A DNA stretch of 64,000 nt, taken from Hysterium pulicare CBS 123377. Taxonomy: Eukaryota > Ascomycota > Dothideomycetes > Hysteriales > Hysteriaceae. Each line of letters begins with the position of its first letter. Position 1 is the first letter of the stretch. Of this stretch, positions 21,529 through 35,100 are shown piece after piece. The position numbers were made by a program, and so were the translations under genes. The stretch covers positions 124,001 through 188,000 of the forward strand of contig AJFK01000612.1 in the NCBI GenBank assembly GCA_000467715.1, read 5' to 3'. Below the pieces are notes generated by a model. The model was given only the letters and a program-made list of their open reading frames with translations, made no database searches and was not told the origin of the DNA.

Positions 21529-23971
21529 ATGTCGTCTTTCTTGAGTAGATTCAAGTCGAACACTGTCAGTATTGGTCCAAAGACTGTCTTGCTCGTGTTC
21601 TGTCGCACACAATGGCTAACTCCGCATTTCCATCCAGGGTCCAGCAAGTCCAGCATCCGCCAATACCCCAGCAAAGAAGGACCCCAACGCACCGCAGCCG
21701 ACTCCACTGGAAAAGCTGCTGGCCGACGCGGGGCCAATTCGCCCAGATGGAAGTGATAAATTCTTTGGATTTGAAAATGTACCTCTCCATCATCCTATAC
21801 TGGAGTTCTGCTTGCTAATCACGCCCGCTTCACAGTTCGGCAATACCTGGTACGGATCCCTTTGACCCCCCCTTTCACATGATAGATCCACTTACATACC
21901 CGCCACCAGTTACTGCAACTCCATAATACAATGTCTATATTACTCTGCTCCTTTCCGAGAACAGGTTGTCAACTTCCCCGCCAGATCACCTCAGGAAGCC
22001 CTCGACAAAGCGTTGACGACTCTACCACGACTGAATACAGACCTATCGTCAAACGCAAATGGCTCGGCCATGTCTCCCACCAAGGCGAGGACATCGTTAT
22101 CTAGTCCTAACCCAGCTTCACCACGCAAGCCTGCTACAGCACCGCCGGGTGCTCCTGGCGCGCAGGGAACCAAGCCTGAAGATAATAAGGATTCTCCCGA
22201 GTACAAGAAGAAAATGGCGATGGCTGCCGGGCCAATACTGAACATGGACTACGAGAACTCCAAACTGTACGGCATGTCTGAGTCTCTATTTGCCTCTCTA
22301 AAGGACATTTTCGAAGCGATCATTGCGCATCGATCTCATATCGGCGTAGTGAGCCCGAACAAGTTTCTAGAGATTCTCCGGAGGGAAAATGAGATGTTTA
22401 GAACTGCCATGCACCAGGACGCCCATGAATTTCTGAATTTGCTGCTGAACGAGGTCGTTGAGAATGTAGAGCAGTTTTCCAAACAAATAACCTCGAAACC
22501 CGAGCAAGTAAATGGAGATGCAGATTCTGCGGTCGTTCCTGTGGCGAATGGCTCGAATGGGGTCTCCAAACTTCCCCCCACGAATGCTGGTTGGGTCCAT
22601 GAGTTATTTGAGGGTACCTTAACTTCAGAAACTCGATGCTTAACGTGCGAAAACACCTCACAACGGGACGAGGCATTTTTGGATCTTTCAGTCGATCTTG
22701 ACCAACATTCTTCAGTCACTTCTTGCCTACTGAAATTCTCCGAAGAGGAGATGTTGTGTGAGCGGAATAAGTTCCACTGTGATAATTGCGGTGGTTTACA
22801 AGAAGCTGAGAAGAGGATGAAAATAAAAAGATTGCCACGGATATTAGCCCTACATTTGAAGAGGTTCAAATACACTGAAGATTTACAGCGGCTGCAAAAA
22901 CTCTTCCATCGGGTCGTCTATCCGTACTATCTTCGACTGTTTAACACCACCGATGATGCAGAAGATCCTGACCGGCTTTATGAGCTTTACGCTGTTGTTG
23001 TACATATTGGAGGCGGACCTTATCACGGGCACTACGTGTCCATCATCAAGACTCCGGATCGGGGGTGGCTACTTTTCGACGACGAAATGGTGGAGCCCGT
23101 CGACAAAAGTTATGTCAGGAACTTTTTCGGTGGAGAAAACGCTTTGGCTTGCGCATATGTTCTTTTCTATCAGGAGACGACATTAGAAGCTATGCAAAAG
23201 GAGCAAGAAGCTGAAGGGTTAGCAGCTGCGAGTAAAGCGACGGAAGGCGAGAAGGAAGGTATTCATGTAGGAGCAAAACAAAACGGAGTCCTGCATAATG
23301 GACATCCTTTGCAGCAGGCAACAACACCAGTGGTGGAGGAAGCCGATCAGTTCGTCAACCTCGACCACGCTGCAACAGCACCACCGGTAGTACCGCATAC
23401 CGAGCTTAGTCCACTTGAGCATGCTACGACTTCACCAAATGCTATGGCTTCACCAGCAGGCCCAACACTCAGCCCAAAGAAGAGCAACCTCCAGTCCAAG
23501 AAAGAACGAGCCAAGGAAGACAAAGAGAAAAAGGCAGCAGAAAAGGCAGCGAAAAAAGAACAGGAAAAGCTAGCGGAGCAAAAACGGAAGGAAATGGAAA
23601 CAAAACGGCGGGAAAACTACAAGAAACAGGAAGAAGAGCTCAGAGTCGCATTGGCCGCTAGCAAACTCACGAAAGCCGAGGAGGACAAACGAGTAGGCTC
23701 AGATCCACTGTACAAGGACAGGGAGAACGGCAGTAAAGGCGGATTGAACCGGTTTAAGCACAGCAGCATGAGTATACGACACAAGCCCAAATTCTGGCCG
23801 ACGAAGGACAAGCATGAGTCTCAGTCGAACGAATCTAGGACTAGTCAAGAACAACCAATTGCTCCAGGTATCGAGGGTGAGAGTCAGGGAAATACACCTG
23901 CAAACACGCCTGATAAGCCCGCGAAGAGTCGGTTCAGCCTGAGTCGGAAGAAGTCGAGCCTGCTGCTTTAA
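21529..23971 (+). CDS. creB: Ubiquitin-specific protease CreB (USP12/46, yeast Ubp9/13 type)
   Basis: Exons 21529-21564, 21638-21778, 21836-21849 and 21910-23971 give 750 residues. The Cys box reads [17 protein letters not shown]. The catalytic Cys codon is split: TG ends the 14-nt third exon and T begins exon 4. The His box is [12 protein letters not shown]. Zinc-ligand pairs CLTC and CDNC and the long conserved run around [15 protein letters not shown] match Aspergillus CreB closely. The C-terminal ~220 residues hold a Lys/Glu/Ala-rich coiled coil (about 575-650) and a Ser/Arg-rich tail. In Aspergillus, CreB works with the WD40 protein CreC to deubiquitinate targets in carbon catabolite repression. 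CreC is not in this window. Acceptors have good branch sites (GGCTAACT, GCTAATC). Confidence 0.95.
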
Positions 23972-25032
23972 ATGAAAGCCGTTTGTACAGTTTCACGCGG
24001 ATTGTTTGAACTTCGTGAAGAGTTGCATATCTTATTTGGCTCTCCTGACATATTTGACGTAGAGCTTCTATCTCGAAGCGTAGTTCTGGATGTCGAATAG
24101 CGTCTCAGCGTCAAGAACCTCTATTTCCACGCATAAGTGCTCCGCTCGTGGCGATAATTCGTTTTGGAGATTTTGACTATATTTTTTGGGCACAGAGGGG
24201 ACGAGTTCCCCAATGAAACGGATGCTTGGACTCAAGCGATATATCCAAGAGCTTTCGACATGGTGTAATTACTAGTATAGCAGTATTCGTGTGGATGGAG
24301 GTGTGTATGAACTGCCACCCTTGTTGGCATGGGGGACTTTATGTATCACTCGGCGGCTCCTTAAGGAGAGGTTGCGTGCGCCATAACCCGCATTCAAAAA
24401 AAGGATGCATCATGTTTTACGTGGATTTGTACAGCGGTGTCTAGCGGTCTAGTTCGTTCGATAACATATTTGATCGAATCCTGTACAGTATACGTAGTTT
24501 AGTCATTCATATAGTGTCGTATAGTTCAGAACCTTTTTAAAGTGTGCTTAGGTGTCTGAGACAATGTCACTGTGGTTTGCAGAACGGGGTGGCCTAGATG
24601 AAGAGCCCTCTTTGACATTTTGCTCTCGGAGAGGATATGAAAAGTAAAGTGGGACCGATATCTAATTCTGCGTCCTAGGGAATTTGGCTTAGTTATATTT
24701 TGAGTATTTGCAAATCTAATTTAATCAAGTAGACATTTGTTCCTCTGCTAAGATACCCAAGGGCTAGTAGTTGTCCTGTTTGCATAATGGTGACCTTTTT
24801 CGTCCTGGTTTCCTGCAGAACGAACTTTCTCCAGGAAGAAATGCGTACTCCCTGAAGCAGCGAAAAACACCTGGGCAGCACCTCATGGTCCCTTGATTCT
24901 CTCACACCATCATCTTTTCCCTCGTCAAAGAGTAATGCGCTGCGGTCTTCCGGTATCTGCCCTCTTGTCTATCTCTATCCTAGTATTGTATTCATGTAGA
25001 TTCGTGCCGGGTCTTCGATGTTCAGACCCCTC
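23972..25032. other. Convergent spacer creB / YOS1
   Basis: 1061 nt between two 3' ends; AT-rich, with scattered short ORFs and no supported gene. Confidence 0.45.
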
Positions 25033-25510
25033 TCATCCGAGTATTAATTCATAGACTATTATGAGTGTGTTCACTCCGATCAAAGGCACTATAACACCCT
25101 TCATCAGTGATCTCTTCACCTGAGCTAGAAATGCCAGTGTATACCTCTCATTAATGTCCGTACCGATGCTATCAGATTTACCATTCGTGATTTGACGCTG
25201 TTATTATCCTGGGCGCCGCCGAAGCCGGGCTCTGCAGATGTAGTCCATCCGACTGTTGAAGAGGGCGGTTAGTGGAAAAGCCGAAAGCGCGTATAGAGGA
25301 TATGGTGATACTGAACGAAGAAGCTTCCGGGGTATGAGGGGAAGGGACGGAGCTTACTTCGCGCGAGAAAGCGGTCTTCGGAGAGAATGGCAATTGCATT
25401 AAGGAGAAGGATTGTGACTGTGGAAATCTTGTCAGCGAACGATTTGAGGAGTTTGGAGGAAGGACTTCTGTACCGTAGACAAGGCTACCGAGTCCGAAAA
25501 AGAAGACCAT
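25033..25510 (-). CDS. YOS1: Yos1/IER3IP1-type ER-Golgi transport protein, 86 aa, four exons
   Basis: Minus-strand exons 25510-25474 (37 nt), 25417-25358, 25252-25145 and 25088-25033 join in frame to 86 residues. The product starts MVFFFGLGSLVY, has one N-terminal hydrophobic segment running into LLLNAIAILSEDRFLARIGW, a conserved middle MVNLIASVRTLMRVPL, and a second hydrophobic segment ending YELILG. This is the Yos1/IER3IP1 layout. In yeast Yos1 binds the Yip1-Yif1 complex and is needed for COPII transport from ER to Golgi. Introns are 56, 105 and 56 nt. The last acceptor (TTATAG, not the earlier GAAG) is required by frame. No exon exceeds 108 nt, so simple ORF scans miss it. Head-to-head with the histidine kinase at a distance. 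Confidence 0.9.
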
Positions 25511-26926
25511 CTTGGCTGAGTGTTGAGGTGTATGTGGGAGTTTGGCGGAAATTGAAAGGTACTAGAGTTGGAAAGTCGGGTGAAAAGCCGTTGAAATATC
25601 AAAAGCAGGTGTAAGGTGTAGTTTTGGTGGCAGACCACATATCTTGGCGGTCACGTGCCCTCGCGCAAACTGGAAATCCCTTGGTATCCTATCCTTCTGC
25701 CTAAGTACTGTTTCAATTCCACGTACGTAGCAACAACCATTCTTCGTCGGAATCATGATAGCAACAGCGTCGAGTTTGTGTCGTAGGAAGTAGGGTGTGT
25801 GCCACTTGTTCATACATCACAGTCACTAAGTATGCCAGGGGGAGGAGAATGATGTTTTCGATTGTTTGCGTTTCAATGCTCTTCCAAATCTCAATGGGAC
25901 CGTAGAGGTGGCCGGTGGATTAATGCATCGTGGTCTTCCCATTTGGCACAGATCATCAGTGTATATGTGCTGCCTGGGGGTCCTTCGTCTTAAGGACTGT
26001 CTGGCAATCATTGAATACCTAGGTAGTCATAATGAATATCGAGAAGTCATACACTTCCTTCCTTTGGTGTTGCGCAGTCCGTCAGCGATGTCTTACTGTT
26101 GCTGTGTCATACTACGAATGAGGTGAGGTTCGCACCGATCGACAAGGGCCCTTCGCAAAAAGCGCCACGACGTTGATGTGCTTCCCAATCTTCCCGCCCG
26201 CATCGTGCCCTTTGACGGCCATTCATGCCAGCGAATCGTGACTGTCGGAGTTGGCTCCATCGTTGCGCGCTGCACCCTGCGACTCTTACTTACCACATAC
26301 TTTCTCTCATGTACCCTAAGCTTAACAGACGCTCCTTTCCTTCACGTTCGAGACTGAACGCGACGTCATATGCGGGTACTTTCAACGACCGCGTTCTAGA
26401 CCAATGCTCCCATTCCGTCTATTCTCCCATACCCTTCACTTCCTTCTCCAAGTAGCCCTCCTTCATCCTCTTCCAATGTCTTCGCATCTCATGTTTTGCT
26501 CCCGTGCCACCCTCACAAGTTCGTAACAAGTGCCAGTCTTCCAACCCCATACCAAAACAATACCGCCGAGCTCTAGAACACTTGATCAGCGTTACCCGAT
26601 CTAGACTTGCTTCCACATCCACACCACACATTCTAATTAACTCCCTTGACTATTTTAACCACGACTCTTCTTCCACCGCCCAACTCACAACTCAACCTTC
26701 TCTTGCTTTCAGTAGAAGCCCTTTCCCTAGGTTTTCATTTTGGAGTACGTGTCCGATGCTCCTTCGAGAGATATCGCCTTTGAACCGCGGTCAGCTGAAG
26801 GAGGACGGGCCATTCGGAGGGCAAGAGTGTATTTGTGAGGGGAATTCTACGAAGCACAAGAGGCGAAGTTAATCCGGACGGGACACACCTCGACAGTGTC
26901 ACGAATCATATGACCAATTGTGTATC
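25511..26926. promoter_or_regulatory. 1.4-kb divergent spacer YOS1 / hybrid histidine kinase
   Basis: Holds the short YOS1 promoter and a long leader region of the kinase gene. The pyrimidine-rich stretch at about 26270-26760 fits an mRNA leader; ORFs there (such as 26504-26872) show no domain. Confidence 0.4.
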
Positions 26927-29900
26927 ATGGCCGAATCAAGGCCGCTAGGTCGCAACGGCGACCTCAATATTCCGCCTCAAAAGCCGCGCCTTGATAAATC
27001 TACATCGTCGAGCGCGATGGCTGAGGCGGAGAAAGATGGAGACAGCGATGAGTACTCCAGCTTGCGCAACGAGAGTTCTCAATCTCTGGGTTTTATTCGC
27101 AGTACTGATTCGCTTTCGTTACAAATGCCCTCTACAACGGTTGCCGCACTTACCGCCATGCAGTATCTTCCAATTCCACTCTTAGTTTTATCCTCCTTGA
27201 AAACTGTTATCCTAGCTAATGAAGCTATGGGGAGATTGCTTGGTATCGATTTCACGACCATGGCAGAGGACAACGAACGGATGCTATCCGTGACCGAAGT
27301 CTTGCAAGGCCTAAGCATGTCACAACTGGGGATTGATATGATCCAGAATGGTTCGCCAATCTTGGTCACTTGGGAAGTAGGTATTCATTTCTTCATGCCA
27401 CTTTCTAGATTGGCTTCATGAGGGTATCCGACTTTTAAATCATTTGCGGACTCAGAATCACATACGTAGACTGCTAGCGCCATCTTGGTCGTGGTTGGGA
27501 TAACCTCTCAGGCCGTGGGCATGCTGTTTCTACTTCTTCGCCCTTCCCCAACTTCATCCTATTCTATGCCGCAACCGAGAAATGGGTTCGAATGTCACTA
27601 ACTTTGATCCTGATAGGAGTTCCTTGACTCGGTGCGCGAAGACGCCTCTGGGTCAATGGATCGGCATCTTCACTCTGGGGTTGAAAGCAGTACGCCTTCT
27701 GCGACACCGAGCGATCATAACGAGCCGACTTTTCAAGAAACAAAACTTCCCTTACCTCTGCTTAGTAGCGCCAATTTAGCCCGGACAACCGTTCATGATT
27801 TCGCTGTTGACGTCGTTGTATCCCCTCAGCCCAGGAATGCTCCTGGAGGGATGAAATCAGATAAGGCATCCTTAACTTCCGATGCCCTCCTAGCGAACAT
27901 GATAATATCCGTGTGGAACATTGAAGATACACAATATTATACACTGACATTCACAAGCTCTACTACCACAGAGGCGGTTTCTAAGAAGCCTTCCAATCGA
28001 ATTGTTGCAAGGACACAATCCAACTTGACCCATGGGCGAAGCCCAAGTTCCAGCTCTTCCTCATCGGGTCAGCCCTCTGGAGCATGCTCTAGCACAACCC
28101 CCAAATCTGTGAAGCCAACATTGCAGTCTCCTCAATATCCCCCGCGAGGCCCGCCAATTCGGAGTGATGTATCAGCTGCGGCTTCTATTGTTCAGAAAGC
28201 TACTCAGCTCAAGGACGCTATCCTGAATTCGATCAATATGCCGGCCTATGGTAAATTAATTGACGCAACCCACCTCTAAAGCAATTCTAGCTAAGCTCTT
28301 TTAGCCATGTGGAAGGACGAGGGTTTCGGAATTCCCAACAAAGCTCTCCTTCGACTGATGCCTAAGGATGGAGAATATACGTCAGGTGATCAGAGACAGT
28401 TTCTCTCCCAATATACCCTATGGACCGAGAATTTCGAGCGTAAACTAGATCTTGATGAATTTCCCATCATTGAGCTTTGTCGCAGCAAACAGCGGTTTGA
28501 CGGGCGACGCATTGGCATGCGTAATCCGACTTCTGGGGCTCGCATCGTATTTGACGTAACCGGAGAGCGTATCCTGCACGAGGGCACTGGAGGATTTCTT
28601 GGTGGCATCGTAGTATTCAAAGATGTGACAGCATATACAAAGCGCATCGCGGCACAGATTGAACAGAATGAACGGCAATTCGAGCATATTGCAAACTTCA
28701 TGCCGGCTATGGTTTGGACTACTCGACCCGACGGCTCGGTCGATTGGTTCTCTCAGCGCTGGTATGACTACACTGGACTCACTATGAAGGGGTCGCTCGG
28801 GGAAGGCTGGCGAGATGTTTTCCATCATGACGATATGACTGCGACTTCGGAAAGATGGGCGCACTCACTCGCTACTGGGGTAAGTACTATTTTCTTTCTG
28901 CCTGGTGCCTTTCAACGTGTTTACACCGCCTCTGTGGATGGGAGAACTTTTGCCCTACATCTTGAAATGAATAGATACCCCCTTCACATCAAAGTTATAT
29001 ATACCCCTAATCCTGTACCACTTTCTTGTCTTGCAAATCCACATGACGGCGATCGTTCTAAGGCTAAGCATATGCACAGGATGAATACACTACTGAGTAC
29101 CGTGCCAAAAGATACGATGGGGAGTGGCGGTGGATGCTGGGCCGAGCAGTGCCCTTCTATGATGATGACGGTAACATCAATAAGTGGGTTGGGACTTGTA
29201 CCGATATTCATGACTTAGTCGAAGCTCGCCAAGAAGCGAAGCAAACACGGTCTCAGTTGCTCCGCGTAATCGAACATGCTCGCGTAACAGTATGGGCCAT
29301 AAATACCGACAAAGAACTTATCTTATTGGAAGGAAATCTCAAATGGAGCAATCTCAAGGACGGCAAGGATGCCATTAGAAAAAATGTGTTTGCCGTATTG
29401 GGGAACCAAGATCGTCCGGAAGAGATGCTTCGATGGAAGAAGCCGATTGATAATATCCTAAAAGGAAAAGCAGAGGGCGAGGTTATTGAAAGATACGTTG
29501 ATGCTAAGGGTCGTGTCTATCGCACTCGCCTTGCACCATTGATGAGTGTTTCGCGCATTGGTGGAGTCGATGTAGACTCGTATGTTGACGGAGTTATTGG
29601 CGTGAGTATGGACGTTACAGGTATGTTCAAATTTCCTTCGATCTTTACACGCTTTTACAAAGGCCACCCTTCATACGAGAAGCTTTGGACTAGGCACCTC
29701 CTAAGACTATTCACTATGTCGACGCATTCGAATTCGTTTCTGCGGTTCGGAAAATTCTGCTCTCAGATACTCCCTCCTACTTGGATGAAACAAGCCATTG
29801 TATACTAATCTTGTTCTGTAGAATTACGGGAGCGTGAGGAACAATTGAAAGTTCGGGAAAAGGAGAATACGAAACTTCTGGCGAATGCTGCCGCTGCTAA

Positions 29901-32103
29901 GGAAGCAAGTCGAATGAAAAGCCAATTTTTAGCAAACGTAGGTTGGAGTACTTGGAACGCCGCGAGGAATAACGAGAGTCTGCTGCAATGACGACGGTAT
30001 TGCTAACAGCTTGCAGATGTCCCATGAAATTCGAACTCCTATTGCTGGCGTCATAGGCATGAGCGAATTGCTCTTAGATACTGAACTCGATGACGAGCAA
30101 AAAGAGTGGGCAGAAAATGTGCAGCGATCAGCGAACGGCCTTTTAACAGTAATCAACGACATCCTCGACTTTTCTAAAGTCGAATCAGGCAGACTTGATG
30201 TCGAAGAGGTCCAGTTCAGCCTGTCCGTCGTCCTTCGCGACGTGAACAAAATGATGTCTTTTGCTGCACAAAGGAAGAACATTGCGTACGACAGCTCGAT
30301 TCAGAGAGAAATTGACCAAGACTTAAGAGTCATGGGTGATCCAGGACGTCTTCGACAGATCTTGACTAATCTTCTGACCAACAGCATTAAATTTACGTCT
30401 GAAGGCTCAACGAAGCTGGAAGTTACCATTACCGAAGACCGCGCAGAGACTGTTACCGTGCAGTTTGTCGTTGAAGATACGGGCATTGGCATCGAAGAAG
30501 AGGTCCGGAAGAGATTATTCAAGCCTTTCAGTCAGGCAGACTCGTCAACTGCTCGAAGATTTGGCGGAACTGGGCTAGGACTAACGATCAGTAAGAATGT
30601 GAGTGCACTACCCTCACATAGTCCCAGCACATTCTATACTGACCTTTCCCCAGCTTGTCGAGCTCATGCATGGCGAGATATCGCTTGAATCTAGACTAGG
30701 CCAAGGCACGAAAGCTACGTTCTGGATACCGTTCAGCAAAGCTCAATATCAAGACGAAGGTTCGCCGTTGATCGATCTCGCATCGATTCCGGATCGGCTG
30801 CAATCTGATGTATCTGTCTCGTGTGGCAGTTCCGAAGATGTTACCACTCCACCACACACTCCGAGGCTCGGTTCTAAGAGAAACCCACACGCTCGGGGAG
30901 GCTCACCATCTCAATTGAGGGCTTCGCCTTCCATTGACTCATCCATACCCGACCATCTCCTGAATTTGACGGAAACAGAACGACAGCAGATTCATATCCT
31001 TGTTGTCGAAGACAAGTAAGTGTGCTTTGTACCTTCTAGATCTATGCGCTAAGTGCGGGAATCCAGTCAAATCAATCAGCAAATTGCGCTCAAGACCATC
31101 AAGAAATTACATTTCTCTGTGAGCGCGGTATGGAACGGACAAGAAGCGTTGGATTATCTACTGGAAGAACCGTCGGACGAGCATCCGCGACCTGACATAA
31201 TTCTCATGGACGTGCAGGTATGTTATCCCGCTCTTCCACATGGATGCGCAGCGCACTGAAGAGTTTACCCAGATGCCAATACTAGATGGCTACAGCGCGA
31301 CGCAGGCCATCAGGACACAGGAAGCCTTCAAGAACCAGCCGGAGATACGGAACATTCCGATTGTGGCCATGACGGCCTCAGCGATCCACGGTGACAAAGA
31401 GAAATGTCAAAAGTCTGGCATGGACGACTATCTGGCCAAACCAGTTAAGGGGAAGCTGCTGGAAAAGATGCTCGTGAAATGGGCTCTCGAGGGGAAGCGT
31501 AAGCAGGACCAGGCCAGGAAGGGGAAGGATCGACGTGGCGCAAAATCCACCGGCAAACCCAGCACGGATCGCGCCCACGACCACCCTAGCGCAACAGGCT
31601 CTGGACATGCAGACTCTGAAACAGCGGCGCAACAACCCTCCCGTTCGTTGACTGCAGAACTTGAACGGCTGCACTATGCGAGCAAATCGACCCTCGCAAG
31701 GTCCTCCGAGAATGACAACGACCGTGCTCTCCGTCGCATTCAGGCCGAAGAGAAGGCCTCGAGTCTCCGCGATGATAAGCTCCTTTCTCTGACAGGGAAT
31801 GCGCAAGTACACCGCCATCCTGAACATCAAGACGGTGAAGCCACTGAGAGGGCTGGTGGGCCATCCCACGCCTTGACTCTGGAAAATATGCAGAAGCTAG
31901 CTGATGAACGGGATGGAGACCTGAGCCATCAGACACGGCGGACCAGAGCGGATCAGGTAAGCTCCGATATGGCGATAGAAGCTCGAAGTAGGAGCGAAAG
32001 CAGAAAGCATGGACCATCTCCAAGACCCTCGCTGAGAGCTGCACGATTTTATGAAAGTGATCGGACTGTCACGCCGCAAACTTTGAAACGGGACAAGTTA
32101 TAG
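26927..32103 (+). CDS. Hybrid sensor histidine kinase with PAS domains and receiver
   Basis: Nine exons: 26927-27376, 27617-28250, 28305-28879, 29080-29620, 29822-29937, 30017-30598, 30654-31015, 31067-31217 and 31273-32103; 1413 residues. A PAS-like N-terminal region (about 65-150) and a clear PAS/PAC unit (about 480-620, with MPAMVWTTRPDGSVDWFS and EWRWMLGRAVPFYD) precede a linker helix. HisKA follows with His775 in MSHEIRTPIAGVIGM, then an HATPase (N-box LLTNSIKFT, DTGIGIEE, FGGTGLGLTI) and a receiver with VVEDN, phospho-Asp near 1135 in ILMDVQMP, and Lys in LAKPVKG. All phosphorelay residues are present. A charged ~200-residue tail follows the receiver. No membrane segment is seen, so a soluble sensor feeding an HPt protein is likely. 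Three introns are 200-240 nt, unusually long here. The first intron (27377-27616) is the least certain. Confidence 0.88.
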
Positions 32104-35100
32104 CGGATCTAGATCTTACGCTAGCATGTTGTTCTGCCCAGAGCAGATCAGGTCGGCGACCATCCCGCACTATTGGAGATATCCGACAAATCAGATAGCA
32201 ATCCTGGAGCAGCATATTGCGAGCTTGACTTGATTTCGGTGTGTTTGAGATGCGGCAGCGCAGGTACATGCGAAAAGGAGGCTGTAGCTTCACTACTTGC
32301 ATACCACGCTAATAGCTTGAAGAGCTGGGAGCTTACGAACTATTCCGCATAAGGTGCGGCTCTCTGAGAGAATGGTTTGTGGTTTTAGGGGAACCTATCA
32401 TTGCGAGCTAGCCCCGTCAAGCGCGTAAAAACATTGAGATAATATAAAGAGTCCAGACTTGATTCTGGCTCATATTCCAATACGATAGAGTGATGATGAA
32501 CGCCTAACCTGGCTGAATGTCTCTCCAGCTGCTTGGTGTCGACCGTATTGCGATCGTCCATGAATCTTGGTGCCGCCAATGCGCGTGATTTACTAATACG
32601 GATATCTACAAACCCAAGTGGGCATTATCCAATTTCCTGGACTCTGTCATGCTGGATCTTCCAAGATGTCAACGCTGCACGTGGCAATGTCAACATTGAA
32701 GTACTATCAGATGCCTGCGTTTAATGGTACGCTAACTAATTTACTTCGTACTCAGTCCGCTAGAGAAACAACAGCCTTTGGGTCCATTACTGCTGATCTC
32801 TCACCTGATAGTCGGCATCCACTCGGCAGAACAGATTATTGCGGAGTACATTGATCTCTTCAGGGAAGTAAAATGAGTGAATGAACAATCAATTAGCGTA
32901 AGTCTGCTACTGACGAGGTTCTTAGAGAGGTCCGGGAATAACAGCGATATCACAATACAAGACCGCATAACTCTTTACTGGAACTACTCCGCTAGGTGAG
33001 AAGTTTAATGCCTGGCAACGTATGTCTGAGGCTAGGTACTGGAGATCGATAACATAATAGCAGTGTGGAAAGGCAGTATCACACCGCAATCTATTCTCTG
33101 TATTGGAGTACGTCTTCCAAAACGCCCGTTTCGGAAATAAAGGGTCCTCACCAAGGCTGATTGGACCCGGTCGGTCTGTAAAAGCAGCGTCGTAAGCCTC
33201 ATCTTTGCGGAAGTGTGGATACCAGAGACGGGATGGCTTGTGTCCAACCAGGTGCTCGCTGCAAGCCCCCTCAAATCGTATCTCACCGCGCTGCGGCCTG
33301 CGCTCCACGGTGGACCCTGCATTGCCAGAATCGGATTCTACCCAGTTTAGCCGTTGTTTACCTCTTCTCAGCGTGGTCGAACCACCATCATTGCTTGGCT
33401 GGCTAGCGTCGAGGTCAAATGCGACGGCTTTGACGTGATTCAGAGGAAGATTGGTCACGATCCGGCACCACTAGGTGACAATTACATACCGTCAGCCTAC
33501 ATGAGTCGGCAAAACAAGAAAGTAGCTCACACAAGACGTGTCAGCCATCTCCGCAGCAAAAAGCGCAGGGCTTATTGTCGGATTATAACTTTGGTGGCGA
33601 CAATTCCTAGGCAGAGGGATGCAGAATTTGGTGAATAACAACATGCTCCGTACCAGAATGCGACAGGCATCAGGCTGCCCTGCATGAAAGTAAATCGGAT
33701 TGCATTTGAGAGAGGGCAAACGGTGGAGGAAACGACTCTGCGCAGGACAGTGACGACATATCCAGCCGCATCAGGAATGCCAGCCGACGAGTCCGGTCTT
33801 GGCAAACCCCACAGCGCTCACTGTTGTTGGACCGTTTCTGCCGCACTTTGACAGACACCGGCATGATAGACGACCAAACCGTTCGGACGGGTCATGGTGA
33901 CTGCAAGATGACGCCACCGTTTTTACAGGCTGTGGCTTGCGCGGGAGATGTCCCCCCGAACCCTTGTTGTTTGCATCTTTCCCCCAAACGTGCAATTATT
34001 GGCTTAATAGCCCTCAGGAAAAAGCACGTCGGCGCGCTGCAACTCACCGCTGCGTTACGGATGCCAGCTCGACAGCCGCGATTTGCTGGGTTGAAGGCGG
34101 TGCCCTGCTTCCTATTTCTTCACAGCACTTTGTCCGATGCGTCGCCGTCTCAGCTCCTTTCGATAGCTAAGGCTGCAAGCTAAATTCTCGTCAGCAATCT
34201 AGGGACGAAGACAACTACTGGACAGCTAGTTTTCGGGAGGACCACTGAGGGTAGCCAGCTTTCCTTTCACCATCATTCGTGGCGGCGCCGGTGTAGATAG
34301 AGATAGCAGTATCGTTGCCCTGGAGAGTTCGCAGGACCCGGCATCTGAAAAAAGCCAAGCCATGTCATTGGCCGGCGGACTTTATGTATCTACGCCTACG
34401 CCCTGCCCAGGGCGGAATCAAGGGCGGACCCCGGAGTTGTATCAACAAGGCCAGTGTGCAGTACGAAAGCAGGTACACAAGGGCTACACACCCGTTTTCC
34501 CTGAGCCCAACATGGAGGGAGGAGACTCTACATGATTGGTTACAAAGACATTCCAGAAGGTCAGTGTGTGCAAGACCCTGGCGTTGCTGAGATTGCTGTC
34601 AGTTTGCTGCCGGCCGGCTCGTGATCAGTGCGACCAACTGGAGCAATTTCGTTGAGCAAGAAGCATTTCTATAAGCAGCATATTTTACGGGCGATCAAAC
34701 GCTGCCGAGTGCGCCTAACAAAGCCCGGCGGGGGACCGTCAGGGGAGGCTAATTAGATTTTGGGCTGCCGCGATGCTCGATGCGCCCCGAAATGGGCGCG
34801 GGACTTGCTGCGATTATGTCCCAAAAACCCAGGACGCAGCGTCAGCACTCTGACGAAGGCGCGGACGAGTTCAATCCTCGGCTCTGATTGACCATAGCTG
34901 CGTTCGCGAGAGTGGAACATCTCTGGCCGTTGACGCTGCCCCTTCGGACTCCAGCACGACGTCCTTCACTGATTGTTATGCTGCTTGATGAGGGACTTGC
35001 ATGCGGACCGTTTGCGCTATATCGCCGATCATAAGTTTGAGGAGGCGGGCTTGCTGACCGTGCTTTTGATCTGAAGGGTGCTTGCGCTGGCGGAGCGCGG

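Noticed and set aside
32922-33458. 178-codon minus-strand ORF
   Set aside because: Length is near what chance gives in this much sequence, and there is no domain, signal peptide, membrane segment or family likeness.
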